Position numbers and translations under genes: made by a program
Origin: Paenibacillus periandrae
Lineage (GTDB): Bacteria > Bacillota > Bacilli > Paenibacillales > NBRC-103111
Direction: 5' to 3'
Length of the DNA stretch: 64,000 nt
Assembly: GCF_022458865.1 (NCBI RefSeq)
Contig: NZ_JAJNMU010000004.1
Location: 310,001-374,000 of the forward strand
The notes under the pieces: model-generated
What the model was told of the DNA's origin: nothing
The model's input: the letters and a program-made list of their open reading frames with translations, nothing else
Database searches by the model: none
Part shown: positions 16,957 to 26,425 of the stretch, one piece after another
How positions within the stretch are numbered: position 1 is the stretch's first letter
How the letters are laid out: every line of letters starts with the position of its first letter

Positions 16957-18674
16957 GCTGAATCTTCCATCCCCCTCCAAGGCAGCCTGATCACCGTCTC
17001 CGCTCCCGCATCCAACCTGTTGTGCATAAATAGCCCATACGGTTCGCCAAAATGCATGCGTATCCGACTTTGTACATTCTCAAGCCCGATTCCGCTATAT
17101 TTCCCTTGCCTGATGGGATCGGATCTCTGTGAATCGTTATCGGCAAGCTTACTCTCAGACAGCCCTTGCCCATTATCTGTAATGGTGACGAACAATAAGT
17201 CATCTTCATGATAGGCCGTGATGCGGATGACCAGCGGTATTCGATTCCCATGAATGATGCTGTTCTCCACAATAGGCTGCAGGGTGAATTTAAGCATGCG
17301 GGCAGACAACAAATTTTCGTCGACATCAATCGACAACTCTATATTATCATTAAAACGAATTTTTTGGAGTGCAAAATAATGCTGTATAAAATCAAGCTCT
17401 GCTTTCAATGTGACAACCTCGCTCTCCTGCTTCATACTGTAGCTCAGCATAATACCAAGGGAGGTAATCATATCCGCGACGTTTTTGGCACCTGAGAATA
17501 AGGCCAGCCACTTAATCGAATTGAGTGCATTAAACAGGAAATGAGGTGAAATCTGGGCTTGCAGGGCAAGAAATCTCGCTTCCTCTTTTAGCTGCTGCTC
17601 TTCCCGAAGCGTTGCAACCATTTCCTTCAAGCTGGACAGCATACGATTGAAGTGGTGGCTCAGCAGTCCGATTTCATCATTTCCTCCCGCCAGAGCTGGC
17701 TTTTCAAAATTTCCGGATGATGCTTTCCCCATGGCCTGCACGAGCGAACGAATAGGCTTCATTAATCGAAGCGTAAAGTAGACATAGATGAATAGGAAGC
17801 ATGCGAATACAATGATAACACTCCATGTCGTCGTGGAACGTACGTTTTTCAATTGCTGCAGCCATGGTTCCTGCAAGGGGATCCACCGCAGCTGCCAGCC
17901 TGTTGCTTTTAAGGTTTGTGTAAATAGGGCTTGCTCATTACCCGATTCAATCCGGTTCCACAAATCATCCTGTCCCCACAGCAAACGACTCCTATCGGAT
18001 ATCAGGAACTGGGCACGGGAATCCTCCTCTACACCACTGGACCCGAGAAACATCTCCTTGATGGGAAATGCGATAAAGACCAAGCCGTACCCCTTTGTCG
18101 TCTCACCCTTAATTAACCGGACCATGGTAATAAAGCCCCCCTCCTGGTTCCCTTCAAGACCTTTAACTTTCAATGAAGGATTGACGTCCCAGGCAGGAGC
18201 ACCGTTTTTTTCTTTGGCTTGCTTCACGTAATCCGGCATTACTTTAAGAATCGTTTCATCCTGATTTGTCGCATAAATGCTGCCATCCAACCCATAAACC
18301 GCAACAACGGCATGGTTGTCCAGTATATAGGCGATCAGATTGTCCATCTTGCTTTGTAGACCAATGACCCTCTGATAGGTAGGGTAATCATCCAAATTAG
18401 ACAGCCCCGAGCTTCTTAGCAACTGCAAAACATCATAATCGTTAATGAGCAGATTAGAAACATTTAAAGTACGGTTCAACATATCGTCAGCCCGATCCGT
18501 AACCCGCTTCAGCACCTGCGTTTGTGTATCGGTCATCGTTTCCATAAATATTTTGTCAGATTGAACGAAGTATAGGTACATCATCAATAGAACGGGAGCC
18601 ACAATAAATAAGGTAAAAGCAAGTAAAAACTTCAGACGAAGCGAGAAAAATAACTGTCTCTTGTTTATGGTCAT
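16953..18674 (-). CDS. YesM-type sensor histidine kinase
   Basis: Membrane sensor of 573 residues: helix 1 at about 15-37, an extracellular sensory domain at about 40-275 (dCache-like), helix 2 at about 283-303, HAMP at about 305-355, His_kinase domain with H378 in QAQISPHFLFNALNSIKW, and a C-terminal ATPase domain with the N-box VENSIIHGN and the glycine box ITDNGQGL. The ATG at 18674 follows GGGGGAG; an in-frame TTG at 18698 with its own GGAGG is an alternative that would add eight residues. It forms a pair with the overlapping YesN-type regulator. It probably senses the sugar or its binding protein and is the first gene of the region 3 cluster. Confidence 0.88.
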   Translation of the reverse strand: MTINKRQLFFSLRLKFLLAFTLFIVAPVLLMMYLYFVQSDKIFMETMTDTQTQVLKRVTDRADDMLNRTLNVSNLLINDYDVLQLLRSSGLSNLDDYPTYQRVIGLQSKMDNLIAYILDNHAVVAVYGLDGSIYATNQDETILKVMPDYVKQAKEKNGAPAWDVNPSLKVKGLEGNQEGGFITMVRLIKGETTKGYGLVFIAFPIKEMFLGSSGVEEDSRAQFLISDRSRLLWGQDDLWNRIESGNEQALFTQTLKATGWQLRWIPLQEPWLQQLKNVRSTTTWSVIIVFACFLFIYVYFTLRLMKPIRSLVQAMGKASSGNFEKPALAGGNDEIGLLSHHFNRMLSSLKEMVATLREEQQLKEEARFLALQAQISPHFLFNALNSIKWLALFSGAKNVADMITSLGIMLSYSMKQESEVVTLKAELDFIQHYFALQKIRFNDNIELSIDVDENLLSARMLKFTLQPIVENSIIHGNRIPLVIRITAYHEDDLLFVTITDNGQGLSESKLADNDSQRSDPIRQGKYSGIGLENVQSRIRMHFGEPYGLFMHNRLDAGAETVIRLPWRGMEDSA

Positions 18675-18800
18675 TGTTCTCTCCCCCTTTGAAACCAATG
18701 GCCTCCTCCAGATTGGCAGCAGGCCTTCTATATTTAATATTATAACGCTCCCATTACAGGTATAACTAGGTGCTGTTTAATGATTTAACACGGTTACATT

Positions 18801-19910
18801 TCATTTACTTTCGGGTGAATTACCAGGTCTTGCCTTCATTTTATTAGAAGATTTGAAATAAATGTTGTTGAGAATCGTTACTTCTACGGCGACTTCGTGC
18901 TTCATTTGCGGGAACCATTGCCTTTTCCAGTTTTTCATTTGACTCTCCGTCATGATTCTTCGAAAATATTGTCCTATGCCAAGGGCATCGGCTTTATAGG
19001 TGTGCAGTCGGTTAATGAGCTTTTCCGCTCTTTTTTCGATATCTTCTTTAAGCAGCTTTGCGATATCATCGTCGGATAGGATATCTCTATTCTCTGCAAT
19101 GACTACCTCCAATTTCAGCCGACTTTGCATATTGGGACCTACATCCGTCCACTTCACTTTATGTCTAATCGTTGCCTTCTTAATCAAGACACTGCTATTC
19201 TTAGAAACCTCTATCGTTCCTCCTGTATACTTTCTTTGAAAGGCATTGTAAATCAAGGTTTCATCCGGAGAAATATCACCCACCATTTTGTTCCTTCGCA
19301 TAATGGCAGAACCTTCGAAATTATACAGGGTGTCGGTTCCTTTACTGAGAATAGGAATGGCCATGTCCTGTGTATACGAATTGATATCACGAAATACTTC
19401 CCATAACCGTTTGATCGTATTGTCGGGAGTCCATCCCGCCTGTTCACTGAAAAAATCATAGGAAGACAGCTCCGGATTGGATTGGATTTTGTGATACATC
19501 GTCTGCTCGAAATCACCTCTCACAATACCGACTAATCCTTTTACCGAAATATCGTTTGCCTGTACCCCATAATTGACAATGTCATTAATATTACTTTTTG
19601 CCGTTTTTTCGCATATTAGAAATAATCTTAAATGAAGCAGGTCAACACTTTTTTCAGATTTTGTACGTATTTCATCCATGGCTTTGTTAATCGTTTGGGC
19701 CTCACCCTCCAAGTATTGAGAACCCTTCTTCTGAGGACTCGGAACCTGCAATATAATTTTGTAGGGCTGATCGCCATTTTTGCAAACCCCCATGACAACA
19801 GGCATGAGTCTTTTGTTGATATCCTTGGTGTCCCAGCAGCTAGTAAGAATTCCGAGACAACCCAGACAGCACAAAAAGAGTCCTATACGGATCATAAATC
19901 GAGGTATCAC
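18801..19910 (-). CDS. Spore germination lipoprotein, Ger(x)C family (C subunit)
   Basis: Outer-face lipoprotein subunit of a germinant receptor in the spore inner membrane. 369 residues, with a lipoprotein signal ending LGILTSC and the family opening SCWDTKDINKRLMPVVMGV. The GTG start (19910) overlaps the B-subunit stop and lies eight bases after GGAGGA. The C-terminal half (about 200-360) is the Spore_GerAC domain. It is the last gene of a three-gene A-B-C operon. Sporulation-specific expression (sigma G) is known for the family, but I could not identify a good sigma G promoter upstream. Confidence 0.85.
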   Translation of the reverse strand: MIPRFMIRIGLFLCCLGCLGILTSCWDTKDINKRLMPVVMGVCKNGDQPYKIILQVPSPQKKGSQYLEGEAQTINKAMDEIRTKSEKSVDLLHLRLFLICEKTAKSNINDIVNYGVQANDISVKGLVGIVRGDFEQTMYHKIQSNPELSSYDFFSEQAGWTPDNTIKRLWEVFRDINSYTQDMAIPILSKGTDTLYNFEGSAIMRRNKMVGDISPDETLIYNAFQRKYTGGTIEVSKNSSVLIKKATIRHKVKWTDVGPNMQSRLKLEVVIAENRDILSDDDIAKLLKEDIEKRAEKLINRLHTYKADALGIGQYFRRIMTESQMKNWKRQWFPQMKHEVAVEVTILNNIYFKSSNKMKARPGNSPESK

Positions 19911-20968
19911 GCGGAATTCCTCCTATACTTTGAGCTCATCCTCCATACCATCATAGGGATTACAAGAATGCTGTACAAACAAAATATCGTATTCCATGAA
20001 TTCAGTCTATCCAGCCAATCCGTATTCACGATCATCGCACTAAAGACATACGACAAGGTACCTAAAACCATGATCGCCCCTCCTCTTTTTCTTAAGGAGA
20101 ACAGCTTTTGCAATAGGGTTGTCATGATCCAGAAGGATACGGCTGCTTCCACCATAGAGACGGCTATCGTAGAAATAATAAAAAATGTAGGCAGCCAATC
20201 AAAAATAACCCATTCCATATCGACTGTATCCGAGGTTAACACGACGGGATACCGCAAATAAATAATCGCTTCGGGACCAAAAATCAATAAGGGTACATAA
20301 ACAGCGCACAGTCCAAATAAGAAAAGCATCATGAAGACCGGAATGATATAACGCATGCTTACCTTATCCTTGAGACCTATCATCCCCAGAAATAAAAAAC
20401 CAGTGTGAGCGAAAAGGGCCGAATAAAATTGTGGTTTACTGAAGAACGTCATATGGGCATCCCAAAAAGGGAAAATCTGATGGAAATTAAAATTTTTGAG
20501 GCCGCTCATCAAGGAAAAAAGGATTAATGGCACACCGAAAACACTCACTATTACCGCCCCTCGTGCAATAGAATGAATGCCTTTCCAGGCTGCGTAAAGG
20601 GGGATCCCATAAAGTAACAACAGAAAAAACATCGGGGTTTTGGGCAGGAGTACAACGTTAACCGAATCCAATTCCATACGATGGGCAACGTTGAAATTTA
20701 CAAACAGAAAAATGAAATAGGGAATAAGCATAGCTCTTGCTATCCATTTTCCCGAAATTCCAGTGAATATATCGACAATATCCTTACCTGGAAAAGCCGA
20801 TAATCCCTTAAGATATACACCAGTAAGAAGCGCCTCCAACAGAAAACCGACCAGTATAGGCTCCCAACTGCCCTTCGCTGCCGCTTCGATAATGTTCACC
20901 GGATACAGATAAAAAAACAAAGATAGATGAACAAGTGAAAATAAAATTAAAACCAAATTTTTATTCAT
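19907..20968 (-). CDS. Spore germination permease-like protein, GerAB family (B subunit)
   Basis: Amino-acid-permease-like integral membrane subunit of the germinant receptor, 353 residues with about ten predicted membrane segments and the GerAB opening MNKNLVLILFSLVHLSLFF. In related receptors this subunit contributes the germinant-binding pocket. The ATG overlaps the A-subunit stop by eight bases, and its own stop overlaps the C-subunit GTG, so the three genes are translationally linked. The ligand is unknown; the divergent D-amino-acid operon is a possible clue. Confidence 0.83.
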   Translation of the reverse strand: MNKNLVLILFSLVHLSLFFYLYPVNIIEAAAKGSWEPILVGFLLEALLTGVYLKGLSAFPGKDIVDIFTGISGKWIARAMLIPYFIFLFVNFNVAHRMELDSVNVVLLPKTPMFFLLLLYGIPLYAAWKGIHSIARGAVIVSVFGVPLILFSLMSGLKNFNFHQIFPFWDAHMTFFSKPQFYSALFAHTGFLFLGMIGLKDKVSMRYIIPVFMMLFLFGLCAVYVPLLIFGPEAIIYLRYPVVLTSDTVDMEWVIFDWLPTFFIISTIAVSMVEAAVSFWIMTTLLQKLFSLRKRGGAIMVLGTLSYVFSAMIVNTDWLDRLNSWNTIFCLYSILVIPMMVWRMSSKYRRNSA

Positions 20969-22307
20969 CAGACTTCCCTCTTTTAGCGGTATAACTCAAA
21001 TAAGGGACGGAAAAGGTAGTAATACTCCCCAAATAGAAACACAATAGAACAAGGGAGGACATTAAACCCAAAATTCCATATAAAGCACTGAAAAAAATAA
21101 CTACGTACTTATACAATCGAATCGAGAGTGAATTCATATACGTTCCCAAAGAAAAATGCGCAATGGTGGTAGCCGCTACGATAATAATCAAAAAATTACT
21201 CATCAGTCTGGCTTGAACTACCGCTTCTCCAAGAATAATACCGCCTACCATCGTGATCGTTGGACCGATGCTCTTGGGAAGCCGGATACTCGCTTCGATG
21301 ACCATTTCAATGATGATCAGCATGAGCAGGACTTCAACTAATACCGGGTACGGAACCCCTTCTCTGGAATCTGTAATGGACACCGCAAGCTGAATTCGCA
21401 GAAGCTCAGGATTGACAGCATTGAGGACCACATACAAGCCGGGCATGGAAATGGCTACTAATAGAGAAATGACGCGTATAATTCGATATAGAATCATAAA
21501 CGGGACCGGATGGTCCTGATCAGTCTTCACTGCCCAGAAATCCGTTACAATAGCGGGAAACGAAATCGCAAACGGAAAATGATCCAATAAAATCACGACC
21601 CGTCCATCCTGCAGGTAGTGCTTTGTCGTTACGGGAAGCTCTGAAGTCACATAGGTGGGGACAAGGCTGAACCGAGGCTGCTTTAATACTTTCAATAAAT
21701 GCTGAATATCGGATATGTCCATCATTCTGTTCTCGTTAAGACAATCCTGAATAAGCTTGACCATCTTCGGGTCAGCCTGATCCTGGAGATAAAGAACCGA
21801 CAATTCGCGCGGGTAATCAGACCCTAACGAATGTGATTGAATGATCAAGTCTTTTGACATCACTTTTCTGCGCATCAGACCCACATTCAGCTTCATATCC
21901 TCGGTAAAAGCATCCATGGATGTTTGGATGGGATTCTCGTTTTGAGCTTCACCGACGCTCCGGGCAATACTGGGATGTAAAGGTTCAAATACCACATTCT
22001 CTGTTTCATCCTGTTTAAAAACAATCAACATACCCCGCAACACGGATTGAACCAGTTCCTCCAAGGGCAAGTTGACTCTGGCATTATAGGATAATGCCAT
22101 ATACCGAATCGGATCCATACCCTCTTCGGCATCGCTAAGCTGATTTACTAACAAATCCAACGTTTCTTTAAAACTCACTAAGGTTTGCAAATAACAAATA
22201 TGTACGATTGTATTATTTAGTACCGTTTCTGCACATATGAAATCATAGCTGCGCTCAAATATTTGGTTGATCTGCAATTGTGTCGTTTTTTCACAGGATA
22301 ATGACAT
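20961..22307 (-). CDS. Spore germination protein, GerAA family (A subunit)
   Basis: First subunit of the germinant receptor, 448 residues: a soluble N-terminal domain (about 1-240) and a membrane domain with several helices (about 250-440), with the family segment LLDHFPFAISFPAI at the junction. I use the ATG at 22307, preceded by GAGGTGG at five bases, because an upstream in-frame start at 22370 has no ribosome site and adds residues with no family character. The promoter must lie in the 181 bp shared with the divergent regulator gene at 22489. Confidence 0.83.
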   Translation of the reverse strand: MSLSCEKTTQLQINQIFERSYDFICAETVLNNTIVHICYLQTLVSFKETLDLLVNQLSDAEEGMDPIRYMALSYNARVNLPLEELVQSVLRGMLIVFKQDETENVVFEPLHPSIARSVGEAQNENPIQTSMDAFTEDMKLNVGLMRRKVMSKDLIIQSHSLGSDYPRELSVLYLQDQADPKMVKLIQDCLNENRMMDISDIQHLLKVLKQPRFSLVPTYVTSELPVTTKHYLQDGRVVILLDHFPFAISFPAIVTDFWAVKTDQDHPVPFMILYRIIRVISLLVAISMPGLYVVLNAVNPELLRIQLAVSITDSREGVPYPVLVEVLLMLIIIEMVIEASIRLPKSIGPTITMVGGIILGEAVVQARLMSNFLIIIVAATTIAHFSLGTYMNSLSIRLYKYVVIFFSALYGILGLMSSLVLLCFYLGSITTFSVPYLSYTAKRGKSDE

Positions 22308-22403
22308 ATGGCCCACCTCATCCTTATATTGTGGTTTATGCCATTTTTTTATACTACAAACATCGATCATTCAAACTTTTATTTATTCTAACTAAATTTA
22401 TGT

Positions 22404-22431
22404 TTGAATTTCTTTTTGTTTGTGTTACTAT
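22404..22431 (+). promoter_or_regulatory. Possible promoter of the D-amino-acid operon
   Basis: TTGAAT (22404-22409), a 16-bp spacer, and TACTAT (22426-22431) preceded by TGTGT, about 58 bp before the regulator ATG. Weak match to a sigma A promoter, in the region divergent from gerA. Confidence 0.3.
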
Positions 22432-22481
22432 TTTTGCAGGTGCTGCTTTTACATGAGTTATTATTAAATAAGGAGACCGTG

Positions 22482-22505
22482 ATGAAAGATGGAGTCTATT
22501 CGTGA
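22482..22505 (+). other. Possible 7-codon leader frame overlapping the regulator start
   Basis: ATG AAA GAT GGA GTC TAT TCG TGA lies six bases after AAGGAG, an ideal distance. The regulator ATG at 22489 is 13 bases from the same site and in a different frame, with an in-frame TGA just upstream that forbids an earlier start. Ribosomes may therefore translate the short frame and reinitiate on the regulator. Confidence 0.35.
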
Positions 22506-23151
22506 GGATTTTGAATTCTTTAACGATCTGATTAAAGGTATTGCCGCTCAATTCGGGGAGCAATGCGAGGTCGTGCTTCATGATTTGACCGGAGACTACG
22601 AGAGTACCATTGTAGCGATTGAGAACGGTCATATCACAGGCCGGAAGGTCGGTGACCCCGGTACCAACCTCGGATTGGAAATTTTGCGCGGCAGTCAGGT
22701 GAATGGAAATCGATTCAATTACATTACCCAGACCAAGGAAGGCCGCATCCTTCGTTCCACTTCATTGTATAAGAAAAACAGCAAGGGCAAGACGATCGCA
22801 GCCATATGCATTAATTATGATGTAACCGATCTGATGATGGCAAAGCGAACCCTGGATTCACTCACGACTGGCGGGCAGCAGGTAGATGTGAAGGAATCGT
22901 TCGTCAGCAATGTGAGTGACCTGCTCGAAGCGCTGCTTCAGGAAGCTCAGGAGCAGGTAGGCAAGCCCGTAGCCGCGATGACGAAAGAGGACAAAATGAA
23001 GATGATTCAGCTGCTGGACCTGAAAGGAGCCTTCCTGGTAAAAAAGAGCGGCGAGAAAATATGCAGCTACTTGAACATTTCCAAGTACACGCTGTACAGC
23101 TATTTGGAAGAAAGCAAATCTCAAACTGAGAGGAATGAGGATCAGGAATGA
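22489..23151 (+). CDS. YheO/DauR-like transcriptional regulator (PAS-like plus HTH)
   Basis: Cytoplasmic regulator of 220 residues: a YheO-type PAS-like domain (about 10-125, with IKGIAAQFGEQCEVVLHDL near residue 14) and a C-terminal helix-turn-helix (about 165-215, with GAFLVKKSGEKICSYLNISK). In other bacteria DauR, of this family, represses D-arginine catabolism genes, so a D-amino acid is a plausible effector. It is the first gene of the plus-strand operon, and its stop overlaps the next start as ATGA. Translation start is constrained to this ATG by an upstream stop codon. It may also control its own operon and possibly the divergent germination operon; both are inference. Confidence 0.8.
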   Translation: MESIREDFEFFNDLIKGIAAQFGEQCEVVLHDLTGDYESTIVAIENGHITGRKVGDPGTNLGLEILRGSQVNGNRFNYITQTKEGRILRSTSLYKKNSKGKTIAAICINYDVTDLMMAKRTLDSLTTGGQQVDVKESFVSNVSDLLEALLQEAQEQVGKPVAAMTKEDKMKMIQLLDLKGAFLVKKSGEKICSYLNISKYTLYSYLEESKSQTERNEDQE

Positions 23152-24281
23152 GCGAAGCAGCGAGCAAGTCGAACGTAAATAACGAACCACAAACCCCTTT
23201 TATCCAGATTGATAAAGCGGCAATGGGGCGTAACATTCACAAGATGGCGGAGGTGGCCCGCAGCAATCAGGTTCAGCTCCGTCCCCACGCCAAAACACAT
23301 AAATTGCCTTGGGTCGCCCACCAGCAGCTGCAAGCCGGAGCTGTAGGCATTACCGTAGCCAAGGTATCCGAAGCTGAGGTCATGGCACAGCATGGGATCA
23401 CAAATATTTTTATCGCTTATCCGCTTGTGACGACCGACAAGCTCGAACGTGCAATCCGGCTGAGCCAACAGATCACATTGATTACAGCTGTGGACAGCCT
23501 GGAGGGTGCTGAACGTATGAACGAAGCAGCCGGCCGCAGCGGCCACCAGCTTCAGGTGAGACTGGAGATTGATACTGGTCTGCGTCGAACTGGCGTGTTG
23601 TACGATCAGGCTCCAGAGCTGGCTGCACGTATCCACACCTTGGAGCACTTGCGGTTGACAGGTATTTATACGTTCCGTGGAGCGATCTACAAGCAGAAGC
23701 CAACACTTGATTTGCAAACCGCAGGTGCGGATGAGGGCCATATCATGGCTGATCTGGCTGCGCGGCTGCGCGCGAATGGCATTCCAATCGTCGATGTAAG
23801 TGTAGGCTCAACTCCAACAGGCATGTATGCAGCTGCCGTGGAGGGCGTAACCGAAATCCGTCCGGGCACTTATGTATATCAAGATCGCATGCAGGCTCGT
23901 CTGGGTGTATGCAGTCTGGAGGATTGTGCGGGCAGCGTCTGGGTCACGGTCGTGAGCCGACCATCAGAAGATCTCGCTGTGGTCGATGGCGGCAGTAAAA
24001 CGTTTGCCACCGATGTACAGCCAAATGTCGAACCGCTTATGCTTCAGGGCTTCGGCCATATCGAGGGTCTGGACGATGCGGTACTGGAGCGGCTCTCCGA
24101 AGAGCATGGCATGCTGCGGCTTGGTCCGAACGCGCAGATTGCCAACCCTCAGGTCGGCAGCCGACTGCGGATCATCCCTAACCATATATGCAGTACGGTT
24201 AATCTGCACAACAAAGTGTATTTCAATGACGGCGCTGCATACGAGGAACTGACCGTGCTTGGGCGCGGAATGCTGGAATAA
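23148..24281 (+). CDS. DSD1-like PLP enzyme (D-threonine aldolase / D-serine dehydratase family)
   Basis: Cytosolic fold-III (alanine racemase-like) PLP enzyme of 377 residues. K49 in LRPHAKTHKLPW is the predicted Schiff-base lysine. The C-terminal segment IIPNHICSTVNL supplies H346 and C348, the metal ligand pair of D-threonine aldolase and eukaryotic D-serine dehydratase. Expected reaction: metal-dependent breakdown of a beta-hydroxy-D-amino acid, giving glycine plus an aldehyde, or a keto acid plus ammonia. It overlaps the regulator gene by four bases and precedes a D-aminoacylase and a RidA-family protein, which fits a D-amino-acid catabolic pathway. Aldolase and dehydratase activity cannot be told apart from sequence. 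Confidence 0.83.
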   Translation: MSEAASKSNVNNEPQTPFIQIDKAAMGRNIHKMAEVARSNQVQLRPHAKTHKLPWVAHQQLQAGAVGITVAKVSEAEVMAQHGITNIFIAYPLVTTDKLERAIRLSQQITLITAVDSLEGAERMNEAAGRSGHQLQVRLEIDTGLRRTGVLYDQAPELAARIHTLEHLRLTGIYTFRGAIYKQKPTLDLQTAGADEGHIMADLAARLRANGIPIVDVSVGSTPTGMYAAAVEGVTEIRPGTYVYQDRMQARLGVCSLEDCAGSVWVTVVSRPSEDLAVVDGGSKTFATDVQPNVEPLMLQGFGHIEGLDDAVLERLSEEHGMLRLGPNAQIANPQVGSRLRIIPNHICSTVNLHNKVYFNDGAAYEELTVLGRGMLE

Positions 24282-24312
24282 CTACCGAATCCGAACAGAA
24301 GGAGACGTTATT

Positions 24313-25920
24313 ATGCTTGATCTCATATTGAAAAACGGTCGCATTGTGGATGGCACCGGTAATCCATGGTTTTTGGGTGATGTCGGCATTAAGGATGGGT
24401 TGATTGCAGCAGTTGGCAAGCTTAATCAGGAAGCTCGCAGCACGATCGATGTCCATAGACAGGTCATTTCCCCCGGTTTTATTGACGGACACTGCCATTC
24501 CGATCTGATGATACTGGATCATCCCCATAGCGAAATCAAAATCCGGCAAGGTGTGACAACAGAGGTCGTGGGTAACTGCGGACTCGCTCCTGCCCCGTTT
24601 TTCAAGCAGAATGCCGACCTGCTGCAAAGCTACGTCCAGCCTGTGCTTGGAAAAACCTCATGGGAGTGGCCATGGGAAACGGTCTCCCAGTACATGGATA
24701 CGCTCGCGCGTTCCGCTCCCTCCGAGAATATCGCGACTTACGTCGCACATGGAGCATTGCGGATTGCGGTAATGGGTTTCGCCAAACGCGATGCGACAGC
24801 TCAGGAGCTGCAGCTAATGAAGCAGCTTTTGGAGGAGGGACTTAAAGCCGGTGCAATCGGCTTCTCCATCGGACTGCTTTATGCTCCGGGCAGCTACACC
24901 TCCAAGGAGGAGGTCGCTGAGTTATGCTCCGTTTTGCCCAAGTATAATGGGTTGTTCTCGACCCATATTCGCGGCGAAGGCAACAATCTGATCCCATCCG
25001 TCAAGGAAGTGATCTGGATTGCCGAGAAAACTGGCGTTGCACTGCATATCAGTCATTTGAAAGCTGCAGGCAAGCGCAACTGGGGCAAGGTCATGGAAGC
25101 GATGGAGCTGATTGAACAGGCTCGTGCCCGAGGACTTGACGTTACCTGCGATGTGTACCCATATAGCGCTGGCTCCACTACCTTAACGACCGTGCTCCCG
25201 CCGTGGTCACTTGAAGGCGGCATTAATGGCGTTTTGGAGTTATGCAGAGACTCAAGTATGCGCAAACGTATCCGCGAGGAGCTGGGACGTGAGCATGAGG
25301 ATTGGGATAACCTCGTCTGCTCCACCGGCTGGCAAAGCATCTACCTGTCAGCTGTTCATTCCGAGAAGAACAAGGCTCTCGAAGGCAAGCATATTGAGGA
25401 AATTAGCGAAATCAGAGGTCAGCATCCGGTTGATTGCATGCTTGATTTGCTGCTTGAAGAGGACGGACGCATTTCGATTGTGTATTTCCATATGGCTGAT
25501 GAGGATGTCAAGCAAGTAGTCGGCTATGAACGATCGCTAATTGCATCGGATAGCCTGACGTGTGAAACTGGCAAGCCGCATCCGCGACTGTATGGCACCT
25601 TCCCACGGGTATTTGCCAAATATGTACGTGACGAGAAGGTGCTGACTCTTGAGCAGGCAGTGCGCAAGCTGACTTCCTTCCCTGTACAGCGCTTCAAGCT
25701 CGGCAAGCGCGGCTTGCTCGTCCCAGGCTATGCGGCCGATCTGGCTGTATTCGATCCAGAAACCATCCAGGATCATGCAACCTTTGAGGACCCCAGACAA
25801 TATCCGCAAGGCATCACTCAGGTTATCGTTAATGGCAAGCCAACCTTTGATCGTGATCAGCATACACATGCGAGAGTTGGTCAATTGATTCGGGCGCAGC
25901 ACTGCTGCACGCATCACTAA
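24313..25920 (+). CDS. N-acyl-D-amino-acid deacylase (D-aminoacylase), amidohydrolase family
   Basis: Zinc amidohydrolase of 535 residues that releases D-amino acids from N-acyl-D-amino acids. The metal-binding start of the barrel is GFIDGHCHSDLMILDHP with H60 and H62; the family cysteine is C89 in TEVVGNCGLAPAP; later metal ligands are expected in FSTHIRGEGN and ALHISHLKAAG, and the catalytic aspartate in IASDSLTC. The start is 24313, with GAAGGAG just upstream; the longer frame from 24259 overlaps the preceding gene and adds no family sequence. It probably feeds free D-amino acid to the PLP enzyme encoded just before it. No signal peptide, so it acts inside the cell. Confidence 0.87.
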   Translation: MLDLILKNGRIVDGTGNPWFLGDVGIKDGLIAAVGKLNQEARSTIDVHRQVISPGFIDGHCHSDLMILDHPHSEIKIRQGVTTEVVGNCGLAPAPFFKQNADLLQSYVQPVLGKTSWEWPWETVSQYMDTLARSAPSENIATYVAHGALRIAVMGFAKRDATAQELQLMKQLLEEGLKAGAIGFSIGLLYAPGSYTSKEEVAELCSVLPKYNGLFSTHIRGEGNNLIPSVKEVIWIAEKTGVALHISHLKAAGKRNWGKVMEAMELIEQARARGLDVTCDVYPYSAGSTTLTTVLPPWSLEGGINGVLELCRDSSMRKRIREELGREHEDWDNLVCSTGWQSIYLSAVHSEKNKALEGKHIEEISEIRGQHPVDCMLDLLLEEDGRISIVYFHMADEDVKQVVGYERSLIASDSLTCETGKPHPRLYGTFPRVFAKYVRDEKVLTLEQAVRKLTSFPVQRFKLGKRGLLVPGYAADLAVFDPETIQDHATFEDPRQYPQGITQVIVNGKPTFDRDQHTHARVGQLIRAQHCCTHH

Positions 25921-25945
25921 TATCAATTTATGGAGGTTTATAACA

Positions 25946-26410
25946 ATGGCAAAAATTGAACAAAGACTACTCGAGCTTGGTATCGTACTCCCCCCATCAC
26001 CGGAACCGCGGTTTACTTATGTTCCTTGCGTTCAAACCGGTAATCTGATCTATTTGTCCGGGCAGGACTGTCGCATTAACGGCGAGCTGATGTATGAGGG
26101 CAAGCTGGGTACGGATCTTACGATAGAGCAAGGACAGGAGGCAGCCCGCCAGACGATTATCAACTGTCTAGCTGTAATGAAAGGCTATTTGGGAGATCTG
26201 GACCGTGTCGTGAAAATTGTCAAGATGCTGGGCCTTGTCAACAGCGCGCCCGGCTTCGCCGATCAGCCTTACGTAATTAACGGTGCGTCTAATTTATTGG
26301 TGGACGTGTTTGGTGATAACGGCAAACATGCAAGATCAGCTATCGGAACGAACGAGCTGCCTTTCCATACACCGGTCGAGATCGAAATTATTGCGGAAAT
26401 ACGGGATTAA
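25946..26410 (+). CDS. RidA/YjgF-family protein (Atu1372-like subgroup)
   Basis: Small trimeric-type protein of 154 residues. RidA proteins hydrolyse reactive enamine/imine intermediates made by PLP dehydratases. It has the family core VQTGNLIYLSGQDC near residue 32 and the C-terminal signature HARSAIGTNELPF, where R130 is the expected substrate-contacting arginine. GGAGG precedes the ATG. It is the last gene of the D-amino-acid operon and its presence beside a DSD1-like enzyme suggests that enzyme makes an enamine (dehydratase chemistry), though the inference is weak since aldolases need no RidA. A terminator follows. Confidence 0.83.
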   Translation: MAKIEQRLLELGIVLPPSPEPRFTYVPCVQTGNLIYLSGQDCRINGELMYEGKLGTDLTIEQGQEAARQTIINCLAVMKGYLGDLDRVVKIVKMLGLVNSAPGFADQPYVINGASNLLVDVFGDNGKHARSAIGTNELPFHTPVEIEIIAEIRD

Positions 26411-26425
26411 TAGAAGCTAATAGCA

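Noticed and set aside
16953..18698. TTG start at 18698 for the YesM-type kinase
   Set aside because: It has a plausible GGAGG, but the ATG at 18674 with GGGGGAG gives a normal N-terminus directly before the first membrane helix; the longer form cannot be excluded.
19632..20261. 209-codon plus-strand frame over the germination genes
   Set aside because: It is antisense to gerAC and gerAB, which have firm family features and overlapping starts and stops.
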